64,000 bases of DNA from Nepenthes gracilis (GCA_033239525.1 BSYO01000020.1:9550308-9614307), one strand, 5' to 3'; shown: positions 31,304-44,905, counted from the first letter of the stretch. The notes: generated by a model from the sequence alone, not told the origin. Program-made: numbers and translations.

Positions 31304-33283
31304 GGAGATAATCAAATAATGGTAACAGCTCATCCACATAATATAATAAATTTATAAATTCTTAATATACCGAGCAAAGGCCAACACTCAACTGACTTCA
31401 ATGTCCAAAAATACAGCCCACAATAAACCCAATCCAAAAGGAACAAAATACAGTTAATATCATTCATCTAAATAGATGCGATATTCACTAGAGTATATGA
31501 TGTCGTATCAAATCTCATCCAACTCCTGCAAAAATATCCAAATTCTCTACTCTGAAGGGATAAAATAAAAAAATATGAGTTAAAAAACTTAGTAAGTATC
31601 ATATATATAAATAAATGTGCCCAATAAATTACAGAAAGGTTCAAAACATATTTTCAAAAAGCATAGATAACAAATATAGATCCAAAATTGCCGATTTAGA
31701 GGTTAAATCATCAAATTGAAATCAAAATCTAATATCAAAACCGATGGTAGTCTCATACTCAAATCGTACATCAAATCAAAACAAATATCCAATTTGTAAA
31801 AAGTCTTCTTGTGACATACATATATATATATATATATATAGAAAACAGAAGTGATCTAGAGGTCAGAATTAGATAATTGGATGTCCAATCGAGCAGATAT
31901 TCAATCAAAACGTGATCTAAAATAGAATCAAATAGCCAGAGAATTAGATTAGATAGCTAGATACTCCAATCGCGAGTGCAGATAACACTACCAAAACCCA
32001 TCTTTGGGCAAAAATGGTAAATCAAAAAATCAAAATTCAAATACAAATCCATATAGAAATACAAAGTATACACTAAATCTAAGCTACGATTTTTTAAAGA
32101 CTAACTTGAGAAAAATATTACTCCTAATTTGGTAACCTTAGGACAGATTAAATGCAAGTAAGGCTTACATGTTTGGCCACTTATATACTCTATCTCTTAC
32201 AGGTAAGGTTATTTACTATATTTTGTCACCCGTAACTTTGGGTGCAATTCATCAAGTTATCAAATTTATTAAGATATCCTAATATATTAAATCTTACTTT
32301 GAATACTAGATAGAGGGACGGGTCACTACAATAGAGCCTTTCCTGTAGACGGAAAGGGTTATAGATAACAGATATCTTCCCATCAAAAGCTAACCAGATA
32401 ATGAATAATAGTGATCAGAAACCCCGGATGCATGCACATGAAAATGCACTACCTAATGTAACTTTTATACTCGTTTTCATACAAATATATTGTTATAAAA
32501 ATGTACAATATCGAATATTTTTTAGACTTTCATAAAATAGTAAAACCATCTAAAAATTATAAAATCTAAACAAAACCCTTAAATCGACCGCTAAATCATA
32601 CATGCATGTATAGGATAAATAGATCGGGTGTATAAAAATAACATATATTTTAGTAAAATATCCAAACAGTAAGTAAAATACGTCAGATGTTAAATTAGAT
32701 CAAAGATAGGGATTATAGATACTTATCTCGACCTTATACCAAGCAGATATAGTAAAACGATACTTCAAAGTACTTAAATACCAGTTGCTCTCTCCTACTG
32801 CACGCTCTCCCCCGCGTCTTTGCCTCGATCCCTCTCTCCCCCTTTTCCTTCTTTTTGCCCCCATGACTCCCTTCTCCTCTCTTCCTCTCTTTGTTTCTCT
32901 CTCCTTTGTCTTCCTCTTTTTCTCCGCACACTGCTCCCCTATAGCTCTACCTCCTCTCTCTCTCTTTCTTTTCCCTTCCTTTTTTCTTTCCCCTCTTCCC
33001 CTTTCTTTCTTTCTTCTTTTCCCTTTTGCTTCTGCAGCATGCCTCCCCCTTTTCTCTTTTTATCTTTTTTTCCTGTTTCTTATTTGTTTAACTTATATTT
33101 CTTTTCCTTTTTTTTGTCCAATCGGTACTCAGATGCTAACACTAATACACCTCAGGTGACAATTAACTAATATGAATATCCTTAAAAATTTCACAATATA
33201 TATGATTAATTTCTATCATCTCTCAATTACCCAAAATTATAATTAATATTAAAATAATCTAAACAAAAATCTGAGAAGTTATA
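31304..33283 (-). repeat. Solo LTR M, right piece
   Basis: Continues M after the O1 insertion and ends ...GAAGTTATA, with GCTAT of the target duplication following. Near 32785-33120 lies a long CT-rich block (GA-rich on the M strand), as in the other LTRs, and an (AT)n run at 31818-31841. Open frames of 116-124 codons in the CT-rich block are low-complexity artefacts. Confidence 0.65.
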
Positions 33284-33880
33284 GCTATCTTCAGTAATCC
33301 TAAAATAAAATCCACCGTAATATACTCCCATTTTCAATTGAGAATCGGTAGAGGGTTTGAAAATTATAGAGGCTTCTTATACTAAGCTTTGACTTGTTCG
33401 CATAAAATGCACCTGGTCACATATGCCGCAAACTCCCGCCTATGTTTCACTACCAAAAATTTTTCTTCACATTTTGGTATATCATATTCACTCCTAGATA
33501 AATTGTGTACTTCGATCTATGAGTCTCATCCAAAATTTCTTCCTTTAACTCCTCAATATTAGATACACAGATCCTATCTCGAAATTAAAGAATTCCATCC
33601 GCTCGCACATTGAAATTTGCCTGCAACTCATTATCTAAATCTCCAACAATTTCTATCAAATATGGGTCGCTCATTGGAGTTTTCATAATCTTTCCCATAA
33701 TGATAGGATGCACTTAGAGATACAACAAAATTATCCTCATCCTTTGGGAGTGTAATTGAATAGTATAATTTATCATCCCATTTAACATTTTCTTTCATTA
33801 ACCATCAAATGGGTCATTATATTCGAAAATTTTTGGCTCAAAGTATTAACAACCACATTCACCTTGTAAGGCTCAAGTCT
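33284..33880 (-). pseudogene. Element G0: RNase H end and integrase N-terminal region
   Basis: Minus-strand pol upstream of the part at 7591-8109. Near 33830-33865 the RNase H end reads VNVVVNTLSQK (KANVVADALSRK in relatives). Lower down are the HHCC region (AYVTRC, HFMRTSQS type text, degraded) and QTLYRFSIENGSILRWILF just before the M insertion, corresponding to LQPLPIPxWKWExIxMDF. G L x K I A I T then continues at 8109 as ATNFDTIW. Several stops. It places the G0 break inside the integrase. Confidence 0.65.
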
Positions 33881-33884
33881 TTTA

Positions 33885-34602
33885 TTAATGATAATCTTAA
33901 ATATTTAAACTAATATAATTAAAATTAAGATCAAATGATATAAAATATTAGATTAAAGAGTCAAAATTAGACCAATTGATTCAGAGCCTGATAGAGGCCC
34001 GACCCGCTTGAGGATGCTGAGTAGTCTATTGCCAGATTGTACCTGCTCTAGGTACGCCCAAACAGCACTCAAGTGTAGTGTTCCAAAAGTATCAGTGCCC
34101 GACGAATGCCTGAGTGGCGCTTAAGCGCCATTCTACATAAATAGGACTCCCTAGTTTATTTTTATCATTTTTCACTAGATTTTTGAGAGTAAAATGAGAA
34201 GCAGTGAGGAGAAGAGAGAAGAGAGAGAAGGCTAAAGAAGTCCAAATTCAGTTGATTTAAGTAAGAATTTGGGTAAATAGGAGTAAGGCAAGTATACTCT
34301 ATACTCCTCTTTCTATTGTTGCCATTTTTTTCTAATTTCTATGAGTAATTCTTGTTTCATTACTCAATTATGTTACAATTTTAAAGTATTAATATTTATA
34401 TTGAGCATTTATATTTGTTTTCCATGATTTTATAGTAAAATTTTATAAGAACTCGTACCTAAATTTAAGTATAGTGTATATATGTTTTGAATGTTGCATT
34501 TTAATTTCATGCATGGCCTAAAATTCTAGTTTATTGCTTCTACATATTTAATTTCGTGGACAACCTTCTTAGCTATCTAAAAACTTGATTATAGACTACG
34601 GC
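33885..34602 (+). repeat. LTR fragment T (plus orientation), 5' part
   Basis: Non-coding sequence between G0 pol and the G1 LTR. It looks like the start of a Tekay-like LTR: an AT-rich beginning (taatgataatcttaaat), a GC-richer island with 'gagtggcgcttaagcgccat' (34111-34130), a TATA-like 'ctacataaatagg' right after, then a GA tract (34195-34240). G1 inserted at 34602/34603 and the rest should lie beyond the right edge of the window. Confidence 0.5.
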
Positions 34603-35802
34603 TATCACATCCCATGTTCTTAATTCTTAATTAATTATTAATATTATTATATTTATATTAATATGTGATAAATTCTCTTACATTCATAGGATCATTAATA
34701 TTACCCCAATATTAGTGGTACCAATATTGTACAGTCAAGTACCCTATTGGGTCTTGATTAAGAAAGATGCCACTAAAATCCCAAATACATCTCGTACAAA
34801 TATCACGAAAGCACATAAGATAGCCATGAAAATTACAAAAGCTCTAATATTCTATAACATATTACAAAATCATAAACTTAATGGATCACTGTTTAAACAA
34901 AACTTAATGCATTATTTCTAAATACAACATAACAAATATTTAAAGATTTATTTATACTCATCAGATATAAACTTCTGCGTATTATCTGGATGATGAGGAA
35001 AATAGCAAGAGAATGAGCTAAGTGCTCAACAAGACACATAATAATCAATGACATACATATTTTTATCGAAACATATCATAGAGAGGAATAAGAGTCGTGA
35101 TGCATGTAAAAATACATATATATACTTTCAAAATATTTTCATAATACAATTAACTTTCTTTTTCTTGTATATTTTCTTTTTACTTGCCAGCACTTCTTAT
35201 CTTGCATAACTTAAGGAATCAGGACAAGTAGGCCTTACCAGCTAACGGAGTGGTCAATCGAGAAAATGATTATATAAATTTATATAATCTAAGATCATAT
35301 CCTCCATAGTACATCCCGAGGATAGGGTGATACATACCTATTATATCTCAATAGACGGGGCCACAAGCCACCATGATTTTCCCTATGGCGCTAGGGGAGA
35401 TTCTTTAATTTTTACTATAATATTCTAAGGCATGCCAATGAATACAATCCACTGAATAAATCCTTGGTTTGATTTCCTTACTTCTCAAAAATTCTTAGTG
35501 GAAGCCCTTATACTTAATCTTGCTTCTTCGTCTTAATTTTCTCATCGTAGAGAAAATACTTATTTTCTCATCGATTCATCAGTCGGTTCACTAACCAATT
35601 CATCAATAGGTTTGGATGATTCATAAATTCTTGCCGATTTTTGCATTCGATTTATCATCCTAATCGATTCACCATCGTATACAAAATATATAACTGGTTC
35701 ACATACAAAATTTATTTTAAATTAATTTATTTATCCACCGGTTCACATACAAATCTGAATTCTAGCCGGTTTATTTAAAATCGGCTCATTTCTAATCCTT
35801 AA

Positions 35803-38053
35803 TATGACGGACCATATTCTAATCAGGATCTGATAAGGTCCCGCCTGCACAAAGTCTGTCAAACTAAATACAAACCTGTACTATTTACCTGTACAAATAT
35901 ATACATATAACACTGACAAATATACAAGATCCAAAAGTGCTACAAGATATTCGTAGCTCCAACATCGTGTCTCCAACCACAATGTCGGCACAGAGAGATG
36001 CCACTAGATACCTGAATACAAACCACAATAACTTGCGAAAATATATGAAATCATCTATACACAGCGAAAACTATATCCATCGAAATATCATCACCAATAA
36101 CCAAAAATACATCCACGAATCCATCCAACAATTTTACACAAGCCCTCCATACATATACACAAGAACCACAAAACCATCTTCCAAGCCTAGCAAGATCCGT
36201 GACCTCTACTCCACATCATCAAGTATTAGCTCATGCTTATCTGAAGGCAAAAAAATAGTAAGGAGTGAGCCAAATGCTCAGTAAGATATAATATAAAAAA
36301 ATATAAGTAATATATTCAAAATAAGTCAAGAGAACGAAATCGGAGCATAGTATGTGATGCATAAATATGATGCATGATCAAATGCACTTCCGGAATACAT
36401 ATAACTTTCCACATCTTGTTTTCGATTTCCTTTGGATTCTAAAACAAGTAGAAAATTCATTCATATTATTCTTTAGTAACTAGGGATAACAATTAACGGA
36501 TATGGATGATAGATATCGGCACTGACAAAATAGATAACAGATTCAGATGGTAGATACCGGCATTTATGGAATAGATAACGGATTCAGATGGTAGATATCG
36601 GCACTGATGGAACAGATAACAGATTCAGATGGTAGATACCGGCACTGACGGAATAGATAACGGATTCAGATGGCAGATACTGGTACTGACGGAATAAATA
36701 ATGGATTCAGATGACAGATACCAACACTGAAGGAATAGATAACGGATTTAGATAACTGATAATAGATAATGGATTGCAAGTTGCCAAGTTCCAATTTCTT
36801 CTCTTATCTTAAAGAAATTTTTACACTTAGTTCTTATTACTTAGTTCTTACTTTCTGGAGAACAATTTATAATTCTTAACAAATTATGGAGTTTTCTTCT
36901 CATACTTTTTATGTTTTCATATTTTTTGGGTACAGATACAGATTCATATTTAGTATTTTCATATTTTTTGTGAGCCTTCATATGACTTCAAGTACATGCA
37001 TGGATTAACATAGAGTTTAGGAAAATTAGAAAATTCTTACCATAATGAGCCAAGCAAAATATTATAGTTTTCAGACGATAAATCCCTTCATAAATAATAC
37101 CCAACATAATTTTCGGAACATACAAAATAACATATACAAAATACATGTAAATAAATATCAAATAATTAAAGCAAGCACGTTTACAAAGCTAGGTATTCAA
37201 AATATCAAAGACAAATTCCACATAAACCCGAGAATAGAGGAGGAAACACGCGTACAAGGGCTGGGGTTTCCAAATTGACGCAATACTTCACAAAACTGTC
37301 AAATCAGATACAAAATCAACATATATGCATGCTCAATATATGGGTATTTCAAAGTACATATTTAAACAGGTATTGAAATAAAAATATCCGAGAAGAATGA
37401 AACAAAAGGTGCAACAAGAGAAAGAAAAGTATGTGAGTGCACTTATCTCGACTTGATCTATAACTTTCTTAACTAGCTGCAAGCCGAAAATGAACCCGAG
37501 AACCTTAGTCTCCTCTTCTCTCTCTTCTCCACCATGCCCTCTCTCTCTCCTCTCTCCCTTTTTCTCTGCAAAAATGACAGAAAATAGGACGCGGAGCTAA
37601 ACTGGTTCTCAAGTGCGCATTAGGCACCCTTTGGGTGTCCCTTCCCTAGAATCGATGCTCGAGTGGTGCCTCGAGCACCATGTTACTGGAATCAACACTC
37701 GAGTGGGGCTTGAGCGTGAGTCAGGTGCAATTCAGGCATAGGCCAAGCTTGTAGCGAGCCAGTTTCGTGTATGTGCTGTTTGGGACCCATTTCGACCATT
37801 CTAACCCAATTTTTTACATCATTGGACCCCAATTTTTATTATATTAGCTTAATAAATCGTGATTATCATAATTTAAAACTTGAATCTTATTTACGTATTA
37901 ACATTTCAATGTTTATAATGCTGGTTCTCAATTTTGACAATTTCGGGTCTTTGAGCGTTTCAATCCAATTCCTCCCACATCCTATGACCTCGATTTGCTT
38001 ATATTAACTTAATTACTCATATTTATTATATTTTTAGAAATTGATACATTACA
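35803..38053 (-). repeat. Element R 3' LTR
   Basis: 2251 bp, TATGACGGACC to CATTACA. Six full 41-bp minisatellite units. Conserved block at 35995-36014, CT tract near 37508-37566, GC-rich island with ATGCTCGAGTGG and ACACTCGAGTGG at 37610-37740. The polypurine tract (plus-strand atcctcccccactt) follows at 38054. Confidence 0.9.
36504..36770 (-). repeat. 41-bp minisatellite, R 3' LTR (6 units plus partial)
   Basis: Units start at 36504, 36545, 36586, 36627, 36668 and 36709, with a partial unit at 36750. Core agatggtagataccggcact. Period exactly 41. Confidence 0.9.
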
Positions 38054-38938
38054 ATCCTCCCCCACTTATAGAAATTTCATCTTTAAAATTTAACAAACCT
38101 CAAAATTCAACAATCAGGAATAATCCTTCCAAAATTGAAGGCAACCCACTTTTATTGACCATCTCTCTGACTTGATATAAAATCTTAAACCTAAAAAATG
38201 ATTTATTCATCCTAAGCGTAAAAAATGATTTATTTACTTGGAACCTCAATCTTATTCTTAAATCTTTGGACTATGGGCCTACACACTTTTGCTGTACTAC
38301 TTTGATTGTTCGCTTATTTGAGCACTAAATCCACCTGCAACTTTTATCCATTTATTTATATTATATACCTAGGTTACACAGTAGCTATAAACCTAAAAAA
38401 AAAAGTTTCCAAAGATATTAACACCACTATGGCAAAGCCCAAAATCATCAGATTATAATTAACTTAGGAAATACATTTGAAGCAATCACCCCAAAAATTT
38501 TGATACAGCCTAAAGTTACCACCAAAACTTTAAAACTCGAATATTTAGCAACTTATCATCTCGTTAGCATACCGACGAGCCAGCTTATTCAATCCGAATG
38601 TATCGTCCAAATTTATGATAAATGGGTCGTCCTCATTAGTCAATCTACATTTATCCAAATGGAACTCATAATTCTTGCCATCCTAACAAACCCAAAACAA
38701 AGCCACAAGAGTTTCTCATCCCATAATTCTATAGCCTCAATCATTTTCTGAGATAACTTCCACTGCGTTATTCTGATCAATCATTTATTTTCAATATAGT
38801 ATTCATTAACCAAAGAATAATCCTCAGGATTTTGGTGTAGCTTAAAGCAAAATTTGCAATCCACATAACTTGAAAATACAAGTAAAAACATAGACTCCAA
38901 ATTCAAAATATAATACACAAGCTAAAGCATCCCAAAGT
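38054..38938 (-). other. R non-coding spacer in place of pol
   Basis: Starts with the polypurine tract and the gene-end signature (aaatttca...aaaatttaac). No pol motif in any frame. Parallels O1 10433-11350 block by block, then O1 13020-13097. It joins gag at the first protease strand (VVEGK, then IFNF). Confidence 0.7.
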
Positions 38939-39999
38939 TAAAAATTTTACCTTCCACCACATTTGATGATGTCTTCAATTTCTGTACCTTAATTTGCAAA
39001 TATCTCATCTGAAATTGTACGTTTCTAGGCCATCGACTTCTTAGAATAGGGACAATCCTTAATCAGATGACCATGTTGATCACATTTAAAATAGGCTCCC
39101 GTCGATTTATAACAAGACTTTCCTAGATGCACTTTTCCGCAATAAGAACAGGTGGTTCCTACTGTCTGAGAACTTGGTACTGTTTGAATTTTAGCACTAT
39201 CTTTTTCCTTATCTGCCAGCTTAGCTTTCTTTGTGGGTCCTTCTGCTTCCAAAATTAAGCTTGCCCCCAATTCTCCTCGATTTGCTTACTTTTTCTTAAA
39301 GTGTTCTTCATCTCTAAGCTCCTTCTTGAATATCAACGCTCGATCTAATATCTCCCGGTAGGTCCGCAATTTTTATATCAATAGTTGCCTTTTAATTTCA
39401 GACCTTAAACCCTACTGAAGCCTCTTTTCCTTCCTCACTTCCTCATTCACCATATAAGACACATAATGTGACAATTCAATAAATTTTACGTTGCATTTTG
39501 CAACCGTATGATCCCCTTGCCTTAGCCAAATAAATTCCTCCTCTTTTTGTCCCCAATGACTATCAGAAAAATATTTGTCCATAAAGGCCTCTTCAAACAT
39601 GTCCCAAGAAATTTCATCCTCGGTCACGCATAGAGCTCTCTTCTTCATTGTCTACCAATGATCGACCTCGCCTTCTAGCCAATGAGAAGCGAATAAAACT
39701 TTATCTCCTTTGCGACATCAGATGACTGAAAATACCTTTTTGAGCCTCCGAATCCAACTTTCAACTTTTAATGAATCTGGCTCTCCCAAAAACTCAGGCA
39801 TACATTCATTTGTAAAATGATCATAGACTGTCGCCCTAGGATTTTCAAGAGTTGGGGCAGGAATAGGAACTGAAACTAGAGCTAAAATCCGTTGCCTCAT
39901 AGCCTTCATAAAATTTGCCATCCCTCCAAGTATATTCAAATACTCTGCCTCTCGATCCTACGGATGGCTGCCATGTGTAGGTCTCCTTTTATTCGCCAT
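38939..39999 (-). pseudogene. Element R gag
   Basis: Minus-strand ATG at 39999: MANKRRPTHG, then a TAG, DREAEYLNILGGMANF. PEFLGEPDSLKVESWIRRLKKVFSVI follows, then MKKRALCVTEDEISWDMFEEAF, EEEFIWLRQGDHTVAKCNVKFIELSHYVSYMV and a knuckle YFKCDQHGHLIKDC near 39060-39100 with the first Cys replaced by Tyr. At least two frameshifts and a few stops. It ends by reading SSNVVEGK, the opening of protease, and goes no further. It would form capsids but needs outside enzymes. Confidence 0.85.
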
Positions 40000-40257
40000 T
40001 GCTAATACTTTTTCTAAAATAAGAACAATTCGGGTCAGTTCACAATTCAACTCAAACACTAATTAGGACATTATAAGTTGCACAATCAAACATAACTATT
40101 GATCTTGACTTAGTCCACGCCTCAGTTAACCAAATTAGGATAACTAGAACTATCCAATCTAACTTAATCACTCTATACCTTCATGTACTTATTTAATCTA
40201 TCTTACTCTAACCTAAGATTCCGTATAAGATTCAAATCAAACCTAAGGTATCTTATT

Positions 40258-40268
40258 CTCTGATACCA
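40258..40268 (-). promoter_or_regulatory. Element R primer-binding site (tRNA-iMet)
   Basis: Minus-strand TGGTATCAGAG, an exact match to the usual initiator-Met site, two bases from the LTR. Confidence 0.9.
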
Positions 40269-40270
40269 AT

Positions 40271-42399
40271 TGTGATGGACCATATTCTAACCAGGATCCG
40301 ATAAGGTCCCACCTGCACAAAGTCTGTCAAACTAAACGCAAACCTGTACTATTTACATGTACAAATATATACATATCACACTAACAAATATACAGGATTC
40401 AAAACTGCCACATGATATTCGTGACTCCAACATCGTGTCTCCAAATACAACATCGGTACAGAGAGATGCCATTAGGTGCCTGAATATAAATCACAATAAC
40501 TGTAGAAGCATATAAAAACATCCATACACAGCAAAAACTATATCCATCGAAATATTGTCACTAATAACCAAATATACATCCACGAATCCATCGAACAATT
40601 TTCTCAAGTCCTCCATACATATACACAAGAACCATAAAATCATCTTCCAAGCCTAGCAAGATCCGCAACCTCTACTCCACCTCATCAGGCCTTAGCTCGT
40701 GCTCATTTGAGGGCAAGAAAACAGTAAGGAGTAAGTCAAATGCTCTGTTAAGTATAATATAAATAAAAACATAAGCAATATACTCAAAATAAATCAAAAG
40801 AATGGAATAGGAGCATAGTACGTGATACATAAACATGAGGCATGATCAAATACACTTCCGAAATACATATAACTTTCGACATCTTGTTTCTAATTTCTTT
40901 TGGGTTCTGAAACATATAGAAAATTTATTCATATTATCCTTTAGGGACTAGGGATAACCATTAACGGATATGGATGGCAGATATCGGCACTAACGAAACA
41001 GATAATGGAATCAGATGACAGATATAGATACTAACGGAACAGATAACGGATTCAGATGGCACATGCCTATACTGATGGAATAGAAAATAGATTCAGATAA
41101 CCGATAACGGATAGTAGATAGCAACTTGCCAAGTTCCAATTTCTTATCTTATCTTGAGAAAATTTTCACACTTAGTTCTTACTATCTAGAGAACGGTTTA
41201 TAATTATTAACAAATTGTGAAGTTTTCTTCTCATACTTTTCTTGTTTTCACATTTCTTGGGTACAGATACAGATTTATATTTCGTATTTTCATATTTCTT
41301 ATGAACCTAAGCCTTCATATGACTTCAAATACATTGATGGATTAACAGAAAGCTTAGGAAAATTAAAAAATTCTTACCACAATGAGCCAAGTAAAATATT
41401 ATTGCTTCCAGACGATAAATCCCTTTACAAATAAAACTCAATATAATTTTTGGAACATACAAAGTGACACATACAAAATATATGTAAATAAACACCAAAT
41501 AATTAAGGTAAGCACATTCACAAAGCTAGGTATTCAAAATATCAAAGCCAAATTCCACATAAAATAGGAAATAGATGAGGAAACACGCATACGAGGTCTA
41601 TGGTTTCTAAATCGACGCAATCCTTCACAAAACTTTCAAATCGGACATAAAATTAACATATATGTATGCTCAATACATGGGTATTTCAAAATACATGTTT
41701 AAACGGGTATTGGAATAAAAATACTCGAGAGGAATGGAACAAAAAGTGTAACAAGAGAAAGAAAAGTATATGAGTACACTTACCTTGACTCAATCTATAA
41801 TTTTCTCAACTAACTCCAAGCCAAAAACGAACCCGAGAACCTTGATCTCCTCTTCTCTCTCTTCTCCACTGCGCCCTCTCTCTCTCCTCTTTCCCTTTTT
41901 CTCCGCAAAAATGACATAATATAGGACACAGGGCTTCAAATAGCCGAATTGGCACTCAAGTGCGCGTCGGGTGCCCTTTGGGCATTTCTTTCCCGAAATC
42001 AGCACTTGAGCAGTGCCTCCAGCACCCTCGAGCACCATGCTACTGAAATCGGTGATCGAGTGGGGCTCAAGCGTGGGTCGAATGTAGGTCAGGCCTACAG
42101 CGAGCCAACTTTATGCACGCGTTGTCTGGCACCCATTTCGACCTTACAAAACCAATTTTTTCTTTCCTTGGACCCTAATTTTTATTATATTAGTTTAATA
42201 AATCGTGATTATTATAATTTAAAATTTGAATCTTATTTACGTATTAACATTTTAACGTTTACAATGTCAATTCCCGATTTTACCAATTTTTGGTCTATGA
42301 ACTTTTCAATCCAATTCATCCCACATCCTATGACCTCGATTTACTTATATTAACTTAATTACTTATATTTACTATATTTTTAAAAATTTATACCTTAAA
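40271..42399 (-). repeat. Element R 5' LTR
   Basis: 2129 bp, TGTGATGGACC to ACCTTAAA. Three full minisatellite units (40972, 41013, 41054) and a partial one at 41095. Conserved block at 40463-40482. GC-rich island at 41940-42120. Confidence 0.9.
40972..41110 (-). repeat. 41-bp minisatellite, R 5' LTR (3 units plus partial)
   Basis: Same unit as 36504-36770, with three fewer copies. Confidence 0.85.
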
Positions 42400-44535
42400 C
42401 TTAGCAACCAGTTCTTATGATGGCCAACCAATTCACATGACGTATAGCTAGTTTACTAACCTAACATATCATATATGGTTGGTTTGTCAATAATTTCCTA
42501 GCCGGTTCACACTAAATTGGCAAAATAGGCAATTAGGTGCAGATCGGCCGGTTTAGAGGCAACCTTCAATTCTAGCACCGGTTTAGTAATCAAATCAAAG
42601 TATTTTTAAAAAGCGGTTCACATGATGATTGTTCAACCTTAGTACTAGATGACTTGTCTGGGTTGACTGCTAGTTCAACCATTTCATGGCCGATTCAGTT
42701 TGTTTTTCATAAACTAACAGGTTCAGCATCAGCATGGATGTAGGGGCCGGTTCTGTTATCATTTTTGGATCCAGTTCAGTGGTTGATTCATGCCAAATTT
42801 TAGAAGCTGGCACTTTAATATCATTTTAACATACTTAAGCTACCTTGGCTACCAGTTCAGCGAGTGTGGGACCCCGGTTGAATCCATTTTTATAGGTTAA
42901 AATTTCATCATCAGCACGGATACTATCAGCAAGGTATGTTGCTAAATTTAGGCCTAATTTAGTGGCTAGTTCACTATATAAAATTCTTTCTCTTATATTT
43001 TCTGAATCAGTACATGATATTGGACCAATTCATGTAAATTTTCAAATATTTCATTTGCTTGATTTAACATTATATACCGATTTTGGTGCTAAAATCTGTA
43101 TCCTGGTGCATTTGGCTAATTCAGTGATACTCAATTTTCTGGAGGCTAAACTAGTCAAATTTTCAAGAGTAATTTTAATACTAATTTCATGACATCTTAG
43201 CTGATTCATTAAAGTTTTTATACTAATTTTTTAAGAGCGTGAACCTATTACAATCTTAAAGAAAATCAGTATCAACGGTAAGTCCCTGATTTTATTCATT
43301 TAAACTGTCAGCTAACTTTAAACTTATTGAACCAGCCTAATTTATGAAGGATAATTCCATAAAAAAAATTTGGTGAATTAGCCAACATAATGATGTTTCT
43401 ATATTAAATTTTTCATGGGATAAATCAATCATTAATTGTATGAAAAATTAGGCATATTAGCAAGCTATGGAAACCAAACTTCATGGAGCATGATTCTAAT
43501 TTTTGCCTATTCTAGCATGATAATGGCAGGAATTTTAAATATTAGTGGCAACAATACTTAAAGATAATATCAAGAATTAATCAACAAATCTAAGAAGTAG
43601 TGGTGTTCTTGCCTGATTTAATGAGAATTCGAATTTGAACTCCTAATTCACTCAATTAATATCACTTCTCTGGGTTCTGTTTTTCCCTCTCTATTTTCTT
43701 TAGTTTCTCTTCTGTTTTCTCTCAGATCTCTTCCCCTTTCTCTTATTTATTCTCTTTCTAATTATGTTGAGTCATCCTTAGATTAATTTGGAGCTGCCAC
43801 TTGCCCTAATTTGTTGGCAAATTCTTGGTTGGTCCTAAAGTTGAATCAGCTTCTCCTTAGCTGATTTGGGGGTTTCTTTGTTTGCCACTTGATTTAATTC
43901 TATTGGGACTAAGTTTAATATTTGTTTAGTCCCCTAATAAGCCAAGTGTCCTATCCCCTTTTTGTGCCAAGTTTCATCTTTTGATTAGTTAGTTTAGTTG
44001 GTTAGGAAATTTGGTGAGAAGACAGGTCCCTCTATGAGCTGTGCCCCGCTTGTCTTCCTTCTTCTTCCATCCTTCTTTACTTTCCAATTTTTGCAAATTT
44101 TAACCAAGTGTTGGTGTTGTGTACTGAGTGCCGTGTGTCCCTTATTTAATTCCTTATTTCCAATTCATAAATTTAATTAAGTGTAAATTGGTAATGATAG
44201 CAAAATTAGTTAAGTGTTTGGCCGGCCCTTCCTTATCCCTCATTATACTTTAGAATTTCTAAGTACATAATTTTTTTTAGTTGTCTAAGGGACCCTTATA
44301 CTAATATAATTTAACTATAAATTTTTGTTATACTACTAATCGGATGATATGGCAGCTTTCGGGATACTTCCGTATCAATCGCACTACTAATTTTATCAAT
44401 CGAAACCAAATTGGTTATGAAATTGGTCTATCGATTAAATTCTATATTATTATGATATCTTAAATTAAATCTTAAAATTTTAGGCTTATGACATAATTAT
44501 TGGAATAAGTGTATTCATGAAATTCAATCCTTACA

Positions 44536-44549
44536 ATTCCACCCCCTTA
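44536..44549 (-). promoter_or_regulatory. Element G1 polypurine tract
   Basis: Minus-strand TAAGGGGGTGGAAT next to the 3' LTR. Confidence 0.85.
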
Positions 44550-44869
44550 AAACATTTCGTCTTCAAAATTTCAATAAATTACATATTCTAGAGGAATAGA
44601 TGGGGATATTCATTGCGGATCTCATCTTCACATTCCCAGGTAGCATTTTCTTGTGAGTGATTACGCCATAAGACCTTCACTAATGGTACGTTTGATTGTT
44701 AGAATGAAATAAGGTGGAAATCGAATAATTATTTCTAAAGAATAAAATAGAATGGGAATAGAGTTAGAATTATTATTTTCATATTTGGTTATTAGAACAG
44801 AAAAAGATAAAAATTAGTATTCCATTATTTAGTTCGTAGAATAATATGATGAATAAGGTAAAAATAATG

Positions 44870-44905
<36 letters not shown>

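Larger units (their letters stand above)
35803..42399 (-). mobile_element. Element R: complete gag-only chromovirus
   Basis: Inserted in the G1 3' LTR. Flanks CTTAA (35798-35802) and CTTAG (42400-42404). The G1 5' LTR near 59423 has the undisturbed site (aatccttagcaaccag). It contains two LTRs, an iMet primer site, gag and a spacer, with an internal length of only 2.2 kb. No protease, RT, RNase H or integrase is present and no insertion explains their absence. Confidence 0.9.
34603..44535 (-). repeat. Element G1 3' LTR, interrupted by R
   Basis: Plus strand from TATCACATCCC to TCCTTACA. Without R it is about 3.3 kb. Matches the G1 5' LTR (58079-60851) throughout, including 'ggttcactaaccaattcatc' near 35585 and the many 'ccggttca' type motifs. 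CT-rich tract at 43680-43770 (GA-rich on the transcribed strand). Both G1 LTRs show TA where the LTR should end in CA on the transcribed strand. Confidence 0.8.

Noticed and set aside
32785..33170. Two overlapping plus-strand frames rich in Ser, Leu, Phe and Pro
   Set aside because: Low-complexity CT tract inside solo LTR M; both frames are open because of base composition.
36504..36770. Regular repeat that might suggest a CRISPR array
   Set aside because: Units are head to tail with no unique spacers, inside a plant LTR; it is a minisatellite.
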